Origin: Fibrobacter sp. | Lineage (GTDB): Bacteria > Fibrobacterota > Fibrobacteria > Fibrobacterales > Fibrobacteraceae | Direction of reading: 5' to 3' | Assembly (NCBI GenBank): GCA_017526585.1 | Contig: JAFXRC010000041.1 | Coordinates: 1-64,000 of the forward strand | DNA length: 64,000 nucleotides | Part shown: positions 13,940 through 24,976 of the stretch, in pieces | Numbering within the stretch: the stretch's first letter is position 1 | Layout: each line of letters begins with the position of its first letter | Translations under genes and position numbers: made by a program | The notes under the pieces: model-generated | What the model saw: only the letters and a program-made list of their open reading frames with translations | Told to the model about the DNA's origin: nothing | The model's database searches: none

Positions 13940-16414
13940 ATGGCAAAATCATTCAAGAAAGCAGAAGAAGTGACCGTGCTCGGAAACGACGCGGAATCGT
14001 TCCGCAAAGCCTTTACCGACCACATCCACCACACGCTCGCCCGTAACAGCGCGACCGTGACCGACCACGAAAAGTTCCTCGCCGTTGCCTACGCCGTGCG
14101 CGACCGCCTCGTGGACCGCTGGATCAAGACGCAGGAAACCTACTACCAGAAAGACGTGAAGCGCGTCTACTACCTGTCCCTCGAATTTTTGATTGGCCGT
14201 ACCCTCGGTAACTCCGTTCTGAACCTCGATGTCGAAAGCGCCGTTTCCGAAGCTCTCGACGAACTCGGCATGACGCTCGAAGAACTCCGCGAACAGGAAG
14301 TCGATGCCGGTCTCGGTAACGGTGGTCTCGGCCGCCTCGCCGCCTGCTTCCTCGACTCCATGGCAACGCTTGAACTCCCGGCTACCGGTATGGGCATCCG
14401 CTACGAATACGGTATGTTCAGCCAGAAGATCGTGAACGGCGAACAGGAAGAACAGCCGGATAACTGGCTGCGCCTCACCAACCCGTGGGAAATCGCCCGT
14501 CCGTCGAACGAAGTCAAGGTTCCGATGTACGGCTACGTCGTAAGCTGGATGGACGAAAAGGGCAGACTCCGCAACCGTTGGGAAACCAAGGACTACGTGC
14601 TCGCTCTCCCCTACGACACTCCGATTCCGGGTTACAAGAACAACACCGTGAACAACCTGCGCCTCTGGAGCGCCAAGTCCACCGATGACTTCGGCCTCTC
14701 CTACTTCAACAACGGTGACTACATCGCCGCTGTGCAGGACATGGAACTTTCCGAAACCATTTCCAAGGTGCTCTACCCGAACGACGCTTCCATGAACGGT
14801 AAGGAACTGCGCCTCAAGCAGCAGTACTTCCTCTGCTCTGCCTCTCTGCAGGACATCATCCGCCGCTTCAAGAAGCTCCACGAAGGCGAATGGAAGGTGT
14901 TCCCTGAAAAGGTCGCCATCCAGTTGAACGACACGCACCCGGCAATTTCTATCGCCGAAATGATGCGTATCCTCCTCGACGAAGAAAACCTGGAATGGGA
15001 CGATGCATGGGAAATCGTGACGCACACGTTTGCCTACACGAACCACACCTTGATGCCCGAAGCTCTTGAAAAGTGGCCGGTCAGCCTCTTCGAAAAGCTG
15101 TTGCCGCGTCACCTCCAGATCATTTACGAAATCAACGCACGCTTCCTGCGTCAAGTGTCCCTCAAGTGGCCCGGCGACAACGCTCGCCTCGCCCGCATGA
15201 GCCTCATCGAAGAAGGCGGCTGCAAGATGGTCCGCATGGCTTACCTCTCCATCGTGGGTTCGTTCGCCGTGAACGGTGTGGCAGCACTCCACTCCGACCT
15301 GTTGAAGACCACGCTCTTCAAGGACTTCTACGAACTGTGGCCTGAAAAGTTCAACAACAAGACGAACGGCGTGACGCCGCGTCGCTGGGTCCGCAAGGCT
15401 AACCCGGCTATGTCCGAACTCATTTCTTCCAAGATCGGCGAAGGCTGGGTCAAGGACCTCGACGAGCTCAAGAAGCTCGAAAAGTTTGCGAAGGACGCCA
15501 AGTTCCAGAAGGAATTCATGGCCGTCAAGAAGCAGAACAAGGAGCGCCTCGCCAAGTACCTCAAGGCAACGCAGGGCGTCGATGTCGACGTGAACACGTT
15601 CTTCGACGTGCAGGTCAAGCGTATCCACGAATACAAGCGCCAGCTCCTGAACATCCTGCATGCCATTCACCTGTACATCCAGCTGAAGGACGGCAAGGAA
15701 ATCATGCCGCGTACCATCATGATCGGTGGTAAGGCCGCTCCGGGTTACTGGATGGCCAAGCAGATCATCCGTCTTGCCAACGCCGTTGCCGCCATCATCG
15801 ATGCCGACCCGGTTTGCAAGGGCAAGCTCAAGATGGTGTTCCTCGAGAACTACCGCGTGTCTTTCGCCGAAAAGATCATTCCGGCCGCAGACCTCTCCGA
15901 ACAGATTTCTACCGCAGGCACCGAAGCCTCTGGTACCGGTAACATGAAGTTCGCCTTGAACGGCGCACTCACCATCGGTACGCTCGACGGCGCCAACGTT
16001 GAAATGAAGGAAGAAGTCGGCGACGACAACATCTTCATCTTCGGCCTCACCGTGGAAGAAGTCACCGACCTCCTTGCCAAGGGTTACCGTCCGCGCGACT
16101 TCTACGAACACGACGACGATCTGCGCCGCGTGATCGACCTGATTGCCTCTGGCTTCTTCAGCCCCGACCGTCCGGACCTGTTCAAGCACATTGCAGACAA
16201 GCTCCTCACCAACGACAACTACCTGCTCTGCGCAGACTTCCGCAGCTACATTGACATGCAGAAGAGAGTCGCCGAGGAATACCAGGACAAGAAGACCTGG
16301 GCAGAAAAGGCAATCCTCAACGTCGCTCGCATGGGCAAGTTCAGCTCCGACCGTACCATCAAGCAGTACGCCGAAGAAATCTGGAACGCCAAGGGCTGCA
16401 GCATCAAGCTGTAA
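13940..16414 (+). CDS. glgP: Glycogen/starch/maltodextrin phosphorylase
   Basis: An 824-residue enzyme that releases glucose-1-phosphate from alpha-1,4-glucans. Family signatures are present throughout: YYLSLEFLIGRTLGNSVLN near residue 75, GLGNGGLGRLAACFLDS near 118, and the pyridoxal-phosphate region SGTGNMKFALNGALTIGTLD near 665, plus QVKRIHEYKRQLLN and GGKAAPGYWMAK. Length is normal for the GT35 family. Codon use is strongly biased, consistent with high expression. A strong terminator follows at 16441. Fibrobacter-type cells store glycogen, so a major carbon-storage role fits. The antisense strand is open for long stretches, but this is a codon-bias shadow. Confidence 0.96.
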   Translation: MAKSFKKAEEVTVLGNDAESFRKAFTDHIHHTLARNSATVTDHEKFLAVAYAVRDRLVDRWIKTQETYYQKDVKRVYYLSLEFLIGRTLGNSVLNLDVESAVSEALDELGMTLEELREQEVDAGLGNGGLGRLAACFLDSMATLELPATGMGIRYEYGMFSQKIVNGEQEEQPDNWLRLTNPWEIARPSNEVKVPMYGYVVSWMDEKGRLRNRWETKDYVLALPYDTPIPGYKNNTVNNLRLWSAKSTDDFGLSYFNNGDYIAAVQDMELSETISKVLYPNDASMNGKELRLKQQYFLCSASLQDIIRRFKKLHEGEWKVFPEKVAIQLNDTHPAISIAEMMRILLDEENLEWDDAWEIVTHTFAYTNHTLMPEALEKWPVSLFEKLLPRHLQIIYEINARFLRQVSLKWPGDNARLARMSLIEEGGCKMVRMAYLSIVGSFAVNGVAALHSDLLKTTLFKDFYELWPEKFNNKTNGVTPRRWVRKANPAMSELISSKIGEGWVKDLDELKKLEKFAKDAKFQKEFMAVKKQNKERLAKYLKATQGVDVDVNTFFDVQVKRIHEYKRQLLNILHAIHLYIQLKDGKEIMPRTIMIGGKAAPGYWMAKQIIRLANAVAAIIDADPVCKGKLKMVFLENYRVSFAEKIIPAADLSEQISTAGTEASGTGNMKFALNGALTIGTLDGANVEMKEEVGDDNIFIFGLTVEEVTDLLAKGYRPRDFYEHDDDLRRVIDLIASGFFSPDRPDLFKHIADKLLTNDNYLLCADFRSYIDMQKRVAEEYQDKKTWAEKAILNVARMGKFSSDRTIKQYAEEIWNAKGCSIKL

Positions 16415-16440
16415 TCAACGGCTAACCTTTAAGCAAAAGT

Positions 16441-16472
16441 CCGCGACCTCCGTCGCGGGCTTTTTTATTTTT
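16441..16472 (+). terminator. Intrinsic terminator of glgP
   Basis: CCGCGAC-CTCC-GTCGCGG hairpin followed by GCTTTTTTATTTTT. Confidence 0.88.
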
Positions 16473-16477
16473 GACCT

Positions 16478-17542
16478 ATGATTATCGACAAGAGCAAGTG
16501 TTCGGAGCGCGCCGCAGGGCTCGACCTTTTCAGGGTTCTCTCCGTCTTCATGGTGTTCATTTTTCACACACACATACACCATCATTGCAGTTACGGTCCA
16601 CTCAACGGATTTGTTTCGATGGGCGCCATATTCATGACGGCATTCTTCATGCTTTCGGGATTCGTCCTTTTCCTGACCTACAACAAGCAAAACCTCATTG
16701 ACATCCGTTTGCTCAAGAATTTTTATTTGAAGAGAATTATCGGGATTATCCCGCTGTACTACGCCTCTGCGCTAATCTATGTACTTTGCTTTGGGAAAGA
16801 AACACTCACCCAAAAAATCCTGCTTGCCCCCATCGACATGCTCGGGTTGCAATCCACCTACTCTTCACTTTTCGAAGTTTCGCATCATGACGGCACCTGG
16901 TTTATTTCGTGTCTGCTGCTCGCCTATCTCGCCTTCCCGTTCATGCAAGAAGTCATCAAGCAACTGGGGACCAAGGCGAAAATTGCAACGATTCTCGTCT
17001 GCGCCTTCGCCCTCTTATGGGCGCCGTTTATCGTCCACAGTTTTTCGACGAATTCCATCTACGCAAGCCCTTTTTACAGGGGACTCGAATTCTTCATCGG
17101 TGCGCTTCTCTGTTCGCTACCGCAAAAGGCGAAGTTCCTGTATAGCCTCAAAGCATTCGCTGTCGAATTTGTCGCCCTAGTCCTTATCGTTTCGGTCGCG
17201 GTCCACTACGAAATATCCGTCGGCAATTACATGCTCTACAACTGGGTGGCGCTTCCCGCATTTATGCTGATGATTATGACGCTATCCGGGCTCAAATCCC
17301 CAAGGCTACAGAACTTGGCAGTCCTCCGCTATGCAAGCGCTGCGTCTTACGCATTTTTCATGGCGCAGACCTTCAACACCAACATCGAAAGCTACCTATA
17401 CCGAACCTGGAATATCGACAACAACTACATCAAAATAGCCGTTTCAGTTGTCGTTTGCACATCCATCGCCATCGCGATGCACGAGCTATTCGAAAAGAAA
17501 GTGACCCGCTTTCTGAAGGGTAAAATCAAATCCTATATTTGA
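16478..17542 (+). CDS. Membrane acyltransferase (acyltransferase-3 / OafA-like)
   Basis: A 354-residue integral membrane protein with about ten hydrophobic segments. The N terminus (RAAGLDLFRVLSVFMVFIFH) and the following MLSGFVLFLTYN match the acyltransferase-3 family, which transfers acetyl or other acyl groups to cell-surface glycans. The catalytic-type histidine of the family is probably the H in VFIFHTH near residue 28. The gene starts six bases after the glgP terminator and is followed by ybaK at 17561. The target glycan is unknown. Confidence 0.82.
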   Translation: MIIDKSKCSERAAGLDLFRVLSVFMVFIFHTHIHHHCSYGPLNGFVSMGAIFMTAFFMLSGFVLFLTYNKQNLIDIRLLKNFYLKRIIGIIPLYYASALIYVLCFGKETLTQKILLAPIDMLGLQSTYSSLFEVSHHDGTWFISCLLLAYLAFPFMQEVIKQLGTKAKIATILVCAFALLWAPFIVHSFSTNSIYASPFYRGLEFFIGALLCSLPQKAKFLYSLKAFAVEFVALVLIVSVAVHYEISVGNYMLYNWVALPAFMLMIMTLSGLKSPRLQNLAVLRYASAASYAFFMAQTFNTNIESYLYRTWNIDNNYIKIAVSVVVCTSIAIAMHELFEKKVTRFLKGKIKSYI

Positions 17543-17560
17543 GCAAAAGGTATTTCGTTT

Positions 17561-18064
17561 ATGGAAATCAAGAAGACTAACGCTGCACGTATCCTGGACC
17601 GTCAGAAAATCTCGTACGAACTGATCCCCTACAAAGTCGATGAAACCGATCTCGGCGCTCAGCATGTAGCCGACAGCCTCGGCGAAGACATCAATCAGGT
17701 TTTCAAGACCATTCTCGTTCACGGCGACAAAATCGGATACCTTATCTGCGTCGTTCCGGGGAACCTCGAAGTAGACCTGAAGGGGGCGGCAAAGGTGAGT
17801 GGCAACAAGAAAATCGATACGGTTCCACTCAAGGATCTGACACCTCTTACGGGCTATATCCGTGGCGGTTGCAGTCCACTCGGACTCAAGAAGAACTTCC
17901 CCATATTCATTCACGAAACGGCGATGCAGTTCCCCTACATTTACGTGAGCGCCGGAGAACGCGGCCTGCAGCTAAAAGTAGCCCCCGCCGACCTCGTCAA
18001 GGCAACGCGCGCCACCGTAGGCGTCATAGCCCGCGTTCCGCCCGAAGCGCCTGAATCAGCTTAG
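17561..18064 (+). CDS. ybaK: Cys-tRNA(Pro)/Cys-tRNA(Cys) deacylase, YbaK/EbsC family
   Basis: A 167-residue cytosolic protein with family motifs: [19 protein letters not shown] at the N terminus, then [20 protein letters not shown], the catalytic lysine region [17 protein letters not shown], and [18 protein letters not shown]. YbaK hydrolyses Cys misattached to tRNA-Pro. The 3' end overlaps the convergent histidine-kinase gene by about 41 bases. Confidence 0.92.
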   Translation: MEIKKTNAARILDRQKISYELIPYKVDETDLGAQHVADSLGEDINQVFKTILVHGDKIGYLICVVPGNLEVDLKGAAKVSGNKKIDTVPLKDLTPLTGYIRGGCSPLGLKKNFPIFIHETAMQFPYIYVSAGERGLQLKVAPADLVKATRATVGVIARVPPEAPESA

Positions 18065-20537
18065 AGTATTCCTCGATAAACGCCTGGTGATTGGCCTTGA
18101 CATAGTCAAGGTCATTTTCTTTGCACGCCATTTCGAGCGCCTTCGCATCGGCGGAAACCTTGTTCGCGCCAATGGTCAGCGAAGTACTCTTTACAGCATG
18201 CACTGTGATGCGGTAGTACTCAAAGTCCTGCTTCTCAAAGTATTCAACGAGCTCATCCGTCTTGTCGCCATTGACATATTCGTCGAGCATTTCGTTGTAG
18301 AAATTCTGATCGTTCATGCAATAGGCAAGACCCGTCGCCGTGTCAAGCATATCTGACAAGTTCTCCAGTTTTTCAGCAGTGGCCGTTTCCGTCTTCTTGG
18401 GTTCACCCACCGGCTTGACCAATTCCTTCGGCAAGAACTTCCTAAGTGTCGATAGCAACACCTCTTCGCGGATGGGCTTTGCCATGTAATCCGAGAAGCC
18501 CTCTTCCATATAATCGAGCTTCGCGTCAGTCACAGCGTTCGCCGTAAGCATCACCACAGGAGTCCCCTCGTTGGGATAATCCCGCAACTGTTTCATTTGA
18601 CGGAACGCCTCGATACCGTCCATCACCGGCATCATATGATCCAGGAAGATAACATCGTAATGTTTACTTTGAATCAGCTGCAATGCCACAGCACCGTTCG
18701 CTGCAGTATCTATTTGAATCTGGGTGTCTCTAAGAAGTCCCGCAAAGACCTTCAGATTCATCTGCATATCATCGGCAAGCAAGACCCTCACCTCGGGCGC
18801 GACAAATCGATCGAGAGCAGCATCTAGAGCGGCCGTCTGCGCCTTATACCATTTATGGAAATCTCCAAGCGGCGCTGCATCTATGACGTCCTGCAAAAGG
18901 CGTACGGTAAAGGTAGAGCCCTGACCGTAGACACTTTCCACCTCGATGGTTCCACCCATCATATCCAGCAGCTGCTTTGTCAGATTCAATCCAAGCCCCG
19001 TGCCCTCGATATTCCTGTTTCTTTTTTCGTCGAGTCGGACAAAGTTCTTGAAAAGCTTTTCGCGGTCCCTTTCACGGATTCCGATACCCGTGTCCTTCAC
19101 CTGTATACAAAGCTCCACCTGGCTAGAGTTTTCCCCTTCAGCGGGATTATCTTTTACCTTCTCGGTCGTAAAGACCGACAACGTGACCGAGCCTTCGTTG
19201 GTGTACTTGACCGCGTTGGACAACAAGTTGTTAATGACCTGCTTGATCCTCACTTCATCACCAAGTAGTGCCGACGGGATCTCCGGCGAGATGTCCAGAT
19301 TCAGTTCCAGGTTCTTGTCGCGAGCGCGGATTGCCACCATGTTGTAGCTATCATTGAGTACCGAGAAAACGCTGTAGGGAACAGGCAAAATTTCCATCTT
19401 GCCGGACTCGATTTTCGAGATATCTAGGATGTCGTTGATGAGCGAAAGCAGCGTATGTCCGGCGCTTTGAATGTTCAGCGCGTAATCACGCAGGGTCTCG
19501 TCTTTACACTCCTTGAGGAGCATCGAATCCATACCCAGAATACCATTAATCGGCGTGCGGATCTCGTGGCTCATGTTCGCAAGGAAGATACTTTTCGCCT
19601 TGTTCGCACTTTCGGCGTTTTCCTTTTCCCGAATCAGTTCCTTGTTCTTGCGAGCCTTCTTCTCAGAAACCACCACATAGACCATCGCAATGGTAAACAT
19701 GAATATCAAAAGGCCGAACACCCAAAGTATCAAAAACGAGATGCTATCCTTTTCCGAGGCAACCACACTTGCAGGCACTACGCCCACCAAGGACACGCCA
19801 GGCAACTTGAGTTCCGCCTGGAAATAGTAATACCCGGAACCGTCGATTTCATGGTTCACCGCCGAAGCAATAGAGACATTCAAGCCGTTTACCAGCTTTT
19901 CACGAATCGCCTCGTAGCCGCGCTCGCCCCATAACAAATCGCTTCCAAGAGTATCGTTAGACGACTTGACGATAATGCTGTCGCTTGCATCCTTAAGAAC
20001 CGCATAGCCCTTGCCACCATAGCAGACCACACCAAAGTTCTTGATGATTGTTTCTTCCTTATATATTCGGTAAAGGACATACTTGATATTCTTGCCGCTG
20101 TATACGGGAGCAGAGAACATAAGTCCCTTTCCCTTGGAATAGCTTATAAATTTAGAGCCATGGAACGACTCAGGGATCCCCTTGAAATCGGACGCAAGAA
20201 TGGGCGTGGTATCCCTGGCATAAATCATATTGCCGTTCAAGGCGATTACACCATAGTAGTAATCCCCGTTGGGATCATGCTGCGCATCGAGCAGCCGATC
20301 CAAATCCTTCATGTCCGCCGAAAGACTTGCAGAAAGTCCCGACAGCGATTTCAGTTCAAGAACCAACCGGTCACCCGCCGCATACGCGTAGTTTTCCGCC
20401 TGGTACGCCACCTGTTTTTCGACATAGTTCTGAAACAGGCTAGAGAATTTAACCCGTAGCAACACCCCCACCAAGAGGAGGACCAAGACGAAGAACAGAA
20501 TTCCTATGAGAGGGCGAACGCCTAACTTCTTAATCAT
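18024..20537 (-). CDS. Hybrid sensor histidine kinase (Cache-like sensor, HisKA, HATPase, REC, Hpt)
   Basis: An 837-residue membrane kinase. TM1 spans about 10-30; an extracytoplasmic Cache-like domain covers about 35-265; TM2 about 268-292. The cytoplasmic part has the H-box [21 protein letters not shown]-box [14 protein letters not shown]-boxes DTGIGI and GTGLGLNL, a receiver domain ([23 protein letters not shown]) and a C-terminal Hpt with [11 protein letters not shown]. This set allows a complete phosphorelay in one chain. It is the last gene of a five-gene operon, its start overlapping the preceding BMP-family gene by four bases (ATGA), so the binding proteins probably deliver the ligand signal. 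Its 3' end overlaps ybaK. Confidence 0.92.
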   Translation of the reverse strand: MIKKLGVRPLIGILFFVLVLLLVGVLLRVKFSSLFQNYVEKQVAYQAENYAYAAGDRLVLELKSLSGLSASLSADMKDLDRLLDAQHDPNGDYYYGVIALNGNMIYARDTTPILASDFKGIPESFHGSKFISYSKGKGLMFSAPVYSGKNIKYVLYRIYKEETIIKNFGVVCYGGKGYAVLKDASDSIIVKSSNDTLGSDLLWGERGYEAIREKLVNGLNVSIASAVNHEIDGSGYYYFQAELKLPGVSLVGVVPASVVASEKDSISFLILWVFGLLIFMFTIAMVYVVVSEKKARKNKELIREKENAESANKAKSIFLANMSHEIRTPINGILGMDSMLLKECKDETLRDYALNIQSAGHTLLSLINDILDISKIESGKMEILPVPYSVFSVLNDSYNMVAIRARDKNLELNLDISPEIPSALLGDEVRIKQVINNLLSNAVKYTNEGSVTLSVFTTEKVKDNPAEGENSSQVELCIQVKDTGIGIRERDREKLFKNFVRLDEKRNRNIEGTGLGLNLTKQLLDMMGGTIEVESVYGQGSTFTVRLLQDVIDAAPLGDFHKWYKAQTAALDAALDRFVAPEVRVLLADDMQMNLKVFAGLLRDTQIQIDTAANGAVALQLIQSKHYDVIFLDHMMPVMDGIEAFRQMKQLRDYPNEGTPVVMLTANAVTDAKLDYMEEGFSDYMAKPIREEVLLSTLRKFLPKELVKPVGEPKKTETATAEKLENLSDMLDTATGLAYCMNDQNFYNEMLDEYVNGDKTDELVEYFEKQDFEYYRITVHAVKSTSLTIGANKVSADAKALEMACKENDLDYVKANHQAFIEEYSKLIQALRAERGL

Positions 20538-21640
20538 GGTTCAATCGCGCCCTTCACCAGCCATTCCATGTCGCCGCGCAAAATTTCATCACCGATGGTT
20601 TCCCCCTCTTCGGAATGAACCTTGCCTTCGCTATCCACAATTTTCCCTGAGAAAATATTGTAGCCATCCTTAATTTTTTGGGCAGCGTCATTGACCAAAG
20701 CCTTCACCGAATCAGGGACTTCGCTCGAATAGAAGGAAAGTCCCACGGCACCCTTTTCAAGTCCAATCCAGTAATCCATATTTTCGTTATCCTTTTTCTG
20801 GATGTAATCCTGGATAAAGTCCTTGTAGATGATACCCCAGTTAATGGCAATGGAGCTTAGCATTTTGGGAGAGAACCTGTTATTTTCCACATGGTTTCCG
20901 ATGCAATACAGGCCGCGCTTTTCGGCGACCTCAATGATATAGGCCCTATCCTGATGAAACCCGATCACATCTATGCCGGAACTATCGATGAGCTTGTTCG
21001 CATTTTCGATTTCCGTTTCACCTTCGTTCCAAGAATTCGTCCAGCGTACATAAACGCGCGCTTTTGGATTCACGCTCTGAACACCCAAAATAAAGGCGTT
21101 CAGCCCCCTATACACCTGGATATTTTTCATGGCAGCCACGTAGCCCACATGGTTGGTCTTTGTCATCGCGCCCGCAACAATACCCGCAAGATACCGTGCC
21201 TGGTATATGCGAGCAAAGTACGCCTTGTAATTGGGCGCACTGTATTCCCAGTTGATTCCATAGAAAGTCACTTCCGGATGTGCTTCGATGACATCCTTGA
21301 TGAGAATCGGGTAACTGTAGCTTGTAAGAACGATGATCTTCAAGCTGTCCGCAATCATGTCGTTCACCGCCTTGAAAAGCGGTTCACGCACCTCTGGAAT
21401 GTCAATGGTCAGGGACGCCTGTACGGAGAGGCTATCGCATGCGGCGCGAATGCCCTTGTAATGAGTTTCGTTCCAGCCGTTATCCGCCGTGTCGCTTAGC
21501 AGAACAAAGCCCACACGTAGTTTTGGCGCCTTCGTCACCTTCGCGGATTCCTCGTTTCCGATTTTTTCAAAGGAAACGAACAGCAATACAAAGAACGCGA
21601 TGACCGCGACTAAAGTCGCAATGGTTATTTTACTCTTCAT
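20534..21640 (-). CDS. BMP-family periplasmic binding protein, membrane-anchored (1)
   Basis: A 368-residue protein with one N-terminal hydrophobic segment (about 5-24) and no lipobox cysteine, so it is probably held by an uncleaved anchor. The rest matches the BMP/PnrA basic-membrane-protein family: [24 protein letters not shown], then [20 protein letters not shown] and [25 protein letters not shown], ending in the EGETIGDE region. BMP proteins usually bind nucleosides for ABC import. No permease or ATPase is nearby; instead it lies between two hybrid kinases with overlapping starts and stops, pointing to ligand sensing rather than uptake. Confidence 0.85.
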   Translation of the reverse strand: MKSKITIATLVAVIAFFVLLFVSFEKIGNEESAKVTKAPKLRVGFVLLSDTADNGWNETHYKGIRAACDSLSVQASLTIDIPEVREPLFKAVNDMIADSLKIIVLTSYSYPILIKDVIEAHPEVTFYGINWEYSAPNYKAYFARIYQARYLAGIVAGAMTKTNHVGYVAAMKNIQVYRGLNAFILGVQSVNPKARVYVRWTNSWNEGETEIENANKLIDSSGIDVIGFHQDRAYIIEVAEKRGLYCIGNHVENNRFSPKMLSSIAINWGIIYKDFIQDYIQKKDNENMDYWIGLEKGAVGLSFYSSEVPDSVKALVNDAAQKIKDGYNIFSGKIVDSEGKVHSEEGETIGDEILRGDMEWLVKGAIEP

Positions 21641-22736
21641 CGATCTTTACCCCCTTCACAAACCAGTTAAAGTGATTCAGCATGTCGCTATCGGACATAC
21701 TTTCACCTTCATTGACACGAACCGTTCCGGCATTGTCTTCGATGGGTCCGTAAAAGACATCGAAGGATCCTTTCTGTATCTTTTCCCGTTCGATTGCAAC
21801 CAGAGCAACCGCTTCCGGATTCACATGACTCGTGAACGGAGACAAATCGACAATGCCCGAACTAAAGCCGTCCCAGTAGCTTTGGCCTACAAATTTTTTC
21901 TTTAACACTTCAAGAATATGCGGAGTGTAGAATTTTTCCCATCTCCATACGGGTGCGGTCAAGAAATGGTCCGGATAGAACTCCGCATTGTCCAAGTTAT
22001 ACCCCACCACCCATATTCCAAGAGAATCTGCAATGCGCATGGGTTCCCGACTATCGGTATGCATCGCAAGCACATCGATATCGTTTTTCGCCAAAAGAGC
22101 GCGCGTCGCATAGGCGCAAGACGAATCATCTTCCCAAGATTTAGTCCAGCGAACAATCACATTGGCGTCCGGATTCGCCTTCTTCACGCCCAACGTAAAC
22201 GCATTGATGCCGCGCACGACTTCTGGGATGTCAAACGCAGCTACATAGCCGACATTCCCTGTTTTCGACTGCTTACCCGCAACAAGTCCCGAAAGGTAGC
22301 GCATCTGGTAAATGCGGCCAAAGAAAGTCGACACATTCGGCGCGGACTTTACACCCGACGCATGGAAAAACTTCACATCAGGGTGCTGGGCGGCGACATT
22401 TTGAATATAGGGCCCGAACTGGAAGGAGTTCACCACAATGATTTTCACGCCCGCACCAATCAAGCCTTCCATTACATCTTCAGAAGACTTATCTGCCGGA
22501 ATATTCTGACGGAACCAAACTTCTAGATTCAGATCCTTCGCCGTCTTTTGCATTCCCTCGTAGTGGGACTGTCCCCAGCTATGATCGTCGATAGAACCGT
22601 TCATAATCATCGCGACCTTGGTCTTTTCGCGAGTGATATCGGTATTTTTCTTTTTAACATTTGTCGCAAGCAACCCCGCCATGATGACAGCGATGATTAC
22701 CGCGGAAATAAAATAAACCCACTTCACATTACACAT
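21630..22736 (-). CDS. BMP-family periplasmic binding protein, membrane-anchored (2)
   Basis: A 368-residue paralogue of the next gene, same length and layout. The N-terminal anchor is about residues 6-25. Family motifs: [60 protein letters not shown] and [14 protein letters not shown]. It overlaps the upstream kinase gene by eight bases and the downstream BMP gene by eleven. The pair most likely arose by tandem duplication and then diverged, possibly to bind different ligands. Confidence 0.85.
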   Translation of the reverse strand: MCNVKWVYFISAVIIAVIMAGLLATNVKKKNTDITREKTKVAMIMNGSIDDHSWGQSHYEGMQKTAKDLNLEVWFRQNIPADKSSEDVMEGLIGAGVKIIVVNSFQFGPYIQNVAAQHPDVKFFHASGVKSAPNVSTFFGRIYQMRYLSGLVAGKQSKTGNVGYVAAFDIPEVVRGINAFTLGVKKANPDANVIVRWTKSWEDDSSCAYATRALLAKNDIDVLAMHTDSREPMRIADSLGIWVVGYNLDNAEFYPDHFLTAPVWRWEKFYTPHILEVLKKKFVGQSYWDGFSSGIVDLSPFTSHVNPEAVALVAIEREKIQKGSFDVFYGPIEDNAGTVRVNEGESMSDSDMLNHFNWFVKGVKIDEE

Positions 22737-24954
22737 CTCCAGCTTCTAGAAATTTAGATAATTTATCCAAAACCATCTTGTAGGCATCCATGCATTTTTC
22801 GTGTTGTTCACGAACATACTCTATATTGCCTTCTTTACAAGCACTTTCTAACGCCTTCGCCATTTCGGACAACTGAACAGCGCCAATAGTAAGCGAAGTA
22901 CTTTTGAGCGAATGAATTGCTATGCGATAACTTTCGATATCTCCCTTTGCAACAGCATTTTCCAATTCAACGCGCTTATCGTTCTTGACATATTCGGCAA
23001 GCATTTCCCGATAGAACGATTCATCGTTCATGCAATAGCCTAGTCCCATCGAGGTATCTAGAATATCTGAAAGCGCACCCATGGCACCCATAGTCGATTT
23101 TTCATTCTTCTTATCCAAATTCTTATCTGAATCTACCTCAACAATCAACTCCTCGGGCAAGAACTTCTTCACGGTCGAGAGTAGGACCTCTTCGCGGATT
23201 GGCTTCGTAATGTAATCGGTAAAGCCAGCCTGAATATAGGCATCCTTTGCACCGACAACCGCATTTGCCGTCAACATGACCACGGGCGTCTTTTTTATAT
23301 CAAAGCCCTTCAAGTCCTTCATACACTGAAGCGTTTCAATACCATCCATCACAGGCATCATGTGATCTAGAAGAATCAAATCATAATGATTCGATTCAAC
23401 CAATTCAAGTGCATCTTCGCCATTGGTTGCGGTATCGATTTGAACCTCCGTCTCCTTGAGCAGTCCACTCACCACCTTTAAGTTCATCGCGACATCATCA
23501 ACGACCAGCAGCCGAGCCTTTGGAGCCTTGAACTTTCTGATTCCGCTATTGAACGAAATAAATTCCTTATGCCGTTCCATAAAGTTTCCGATAGAATCGT
23601 CCCCCTTCACATTCTGGGGTATTCGCACTTCGAAAACAGAACCGGAACCGTAGACACTCTTCACCAGAATGCGACCATTCATCATCTCCACTAGTTTCTT
23701 GGTCAGGTTCAGCCCAAGCCCAGTCCCTTCGATGTTTCTGTTGCGGTCTAGATCGATGCGTTCAAAACTCTGGAACAACTTGTCGCGATCCACAGAACGG
23801 ATTCCGATTCCCGTATCAGCGACAACGACCACCAATTCCATCCGACGAGAATCCCATTCGCCAGAAAGCGACTTAAAATCAACCAACAAATCCACCGTAC
23901 CCATCGGAGTATACTTGATGGCATTGGAAAGCAGATTGTTTATAATCTGACGCAGGCGCACTTCATCGCCTTCCAGCTGCGACGGAATCTTCGGATTTAC
24001 ATTGATATTGAATTCCAGTCCCTTGCTTTGAGCACGCGGATTGGCGACACAATAGCAGTCGTTCAATACAGAAAATAGGTCATACTTTCCTATCTGAAGT
24101 TCCATCTTGCCCGATTCAATCTTGGTAATATCCAAGACATCGTTCACGAGCGACAATAGCGTGTGTCCCGCATTCTGGATATTGCGGGCGTATTCAAGCA
24201 AGGAATCGTCCTTGCACTCCTTCAAAAGCATCGTATTCATTCCCAGGATGCCGTTGATAGGGGTACGGATTTCGTGGCTCATGTTCGCAAGGAAAAAGCT
24301 CTTCGCCATGTTCGCCGATTCCGCATTCTTGCGCGCTTCCTCGGCCTCGGCCCAGGCCCTGCTGAGTTCATCGGAACGTTGCGCCTTTTTGCGTGCGTTA
24401 TCCAGGTTTTCTAGCAGTCGGTGCGTGAGCCGTGCAATCGTGATGCACAAAAGCGTCATGGCGATGGCTTCAATCAAAAAGCCCGCCGATCTGGACACCC
24501 ACCAGAAAAGGTCCGACGAAAATTCACCATGGTTAGCGCCCGACGCCCTAAAGAAAAGCGACACGACAATCAACAGATAGCTAACAATCGATATCTTGAG
24601 CGTGAACGACGCATCGAAGAACAATAGGCTTGTAACCATGGCAAGCGCATACGTCATGTAGACACCGATATTGGCATTGGTGGCAAGCATCGCAATAATA
24701 CTCGCCATGCCAAGCACACAGAAATAGCGGCGCGTCTTAAGCGAAGCGTTCATGCGTTCTATAAATGTCGGTAGCCACAAAATGACAAAAGCGATTGCGG
24801 TCAGAAGACTTAATTCGTAGTAGTCGATCTTAAAAAGCCCAACCAGGTTTCCGACATAAATCAGAGGAAACATGACCCAAAGCCAGCGCATCACTAGCGT
24901 GAGCGTCTTCAATACCCGACGGTCATTTTCTTCGAAAATTTCGTTAGATTCCAT
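22729..24954 (-). CDS. Hybrid sensor histidine kinase (multi-TM, HisKA, HATPase, REC, Hpt)
   Basis: A 741-residue kinase. The N-terminal 180 residues hold about six membrane segments with no sizeable periplasmic domain. Next are the H-box [21 protein letters not shown]-box [14 protein letters not shown]-boxes DTGIGI and GTGLGLNL, a receiver ([26 protein letters not shown]) and an Hpt domain ([11 protein letters not shown]). The catalytic half closely parallels the kinase at 18024-20537. With no sensor domain outside the membrane it may sense within the membrane or through the adjacent BMP proteins. It lies 22 bases downstream of the HD-GYP regulator gene. Confidence 0.92.
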   Translation of the reverse strand: MESNEIFEENDRRVLKTLTLVMRWLWVMFPLIYVGNLVGLFKIDYYELSLLTAIAFVILWLPTFIERMNASLKTRRYFCVLGMASIIAMLATNANIGVYMTYALAMVTSLLFFDASFTLKISIVSYLLIVVSLFFRASGANHGEFSSDLFWWVSRSAGFLIEAIAMTLLCITIARLTHRLLENLDNARKKAQRSDELSRAWAEAEEARKNAESANMAKSFFLANMSHEIRTPINGILGMNTMLLKECKDDSLLEYARNIQNAGHTLLSLVNDVLDITKIESGKMELQIGKYDLFSVLNDCYCVANPRAQSKGLEFNINVNPKIPSQLEGDEVRLRQIINNLLSNAIKYTPMGTVDLLVDFKSLSGEWDSRRMELVVVVADTGIGIRSVDRDKLFQSFERIDLDRNRNIEGTGLGLNLTKKLVEMMNGRILVKSVYGSGSVFEVRIPQNVKGDDSIGNFMERHKEFISFNSGIRKFKAPKARLLVVDDVAMNLKVVSGLLKETEVQIDTATNGEDALELVESNHYDLILLDHMMPVMDGIETLQCMKDLKGFDIKKTPVVMLTANAVVGAKDAYIQAGFTDYITKPIREEVLLSTVKKFLPEELIVEVDSDKNLDKKNEKSTMGAMGALSDILDTSMGLGYCMNDESFYREMLAEYVKNDKRVELENAVAKGDIESYRIAIHSLKSTSLTIGAVQLSEMAKALESACKEGNIEYVREQHEKCMDAYKMVLDKLSKFLEAGDV

Positions 24955-24976
24955 AGTCGGTCTCCGAAGTTTCCCT

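Noticed and set aside
13949..16189. Long open frame antisense to glgP (746 codons)
   Set aside because: It is the mirror of a GC-biased coding frame; the protein is rich in His, Val and Glu with no family match, while glgP on the other strand is certain.
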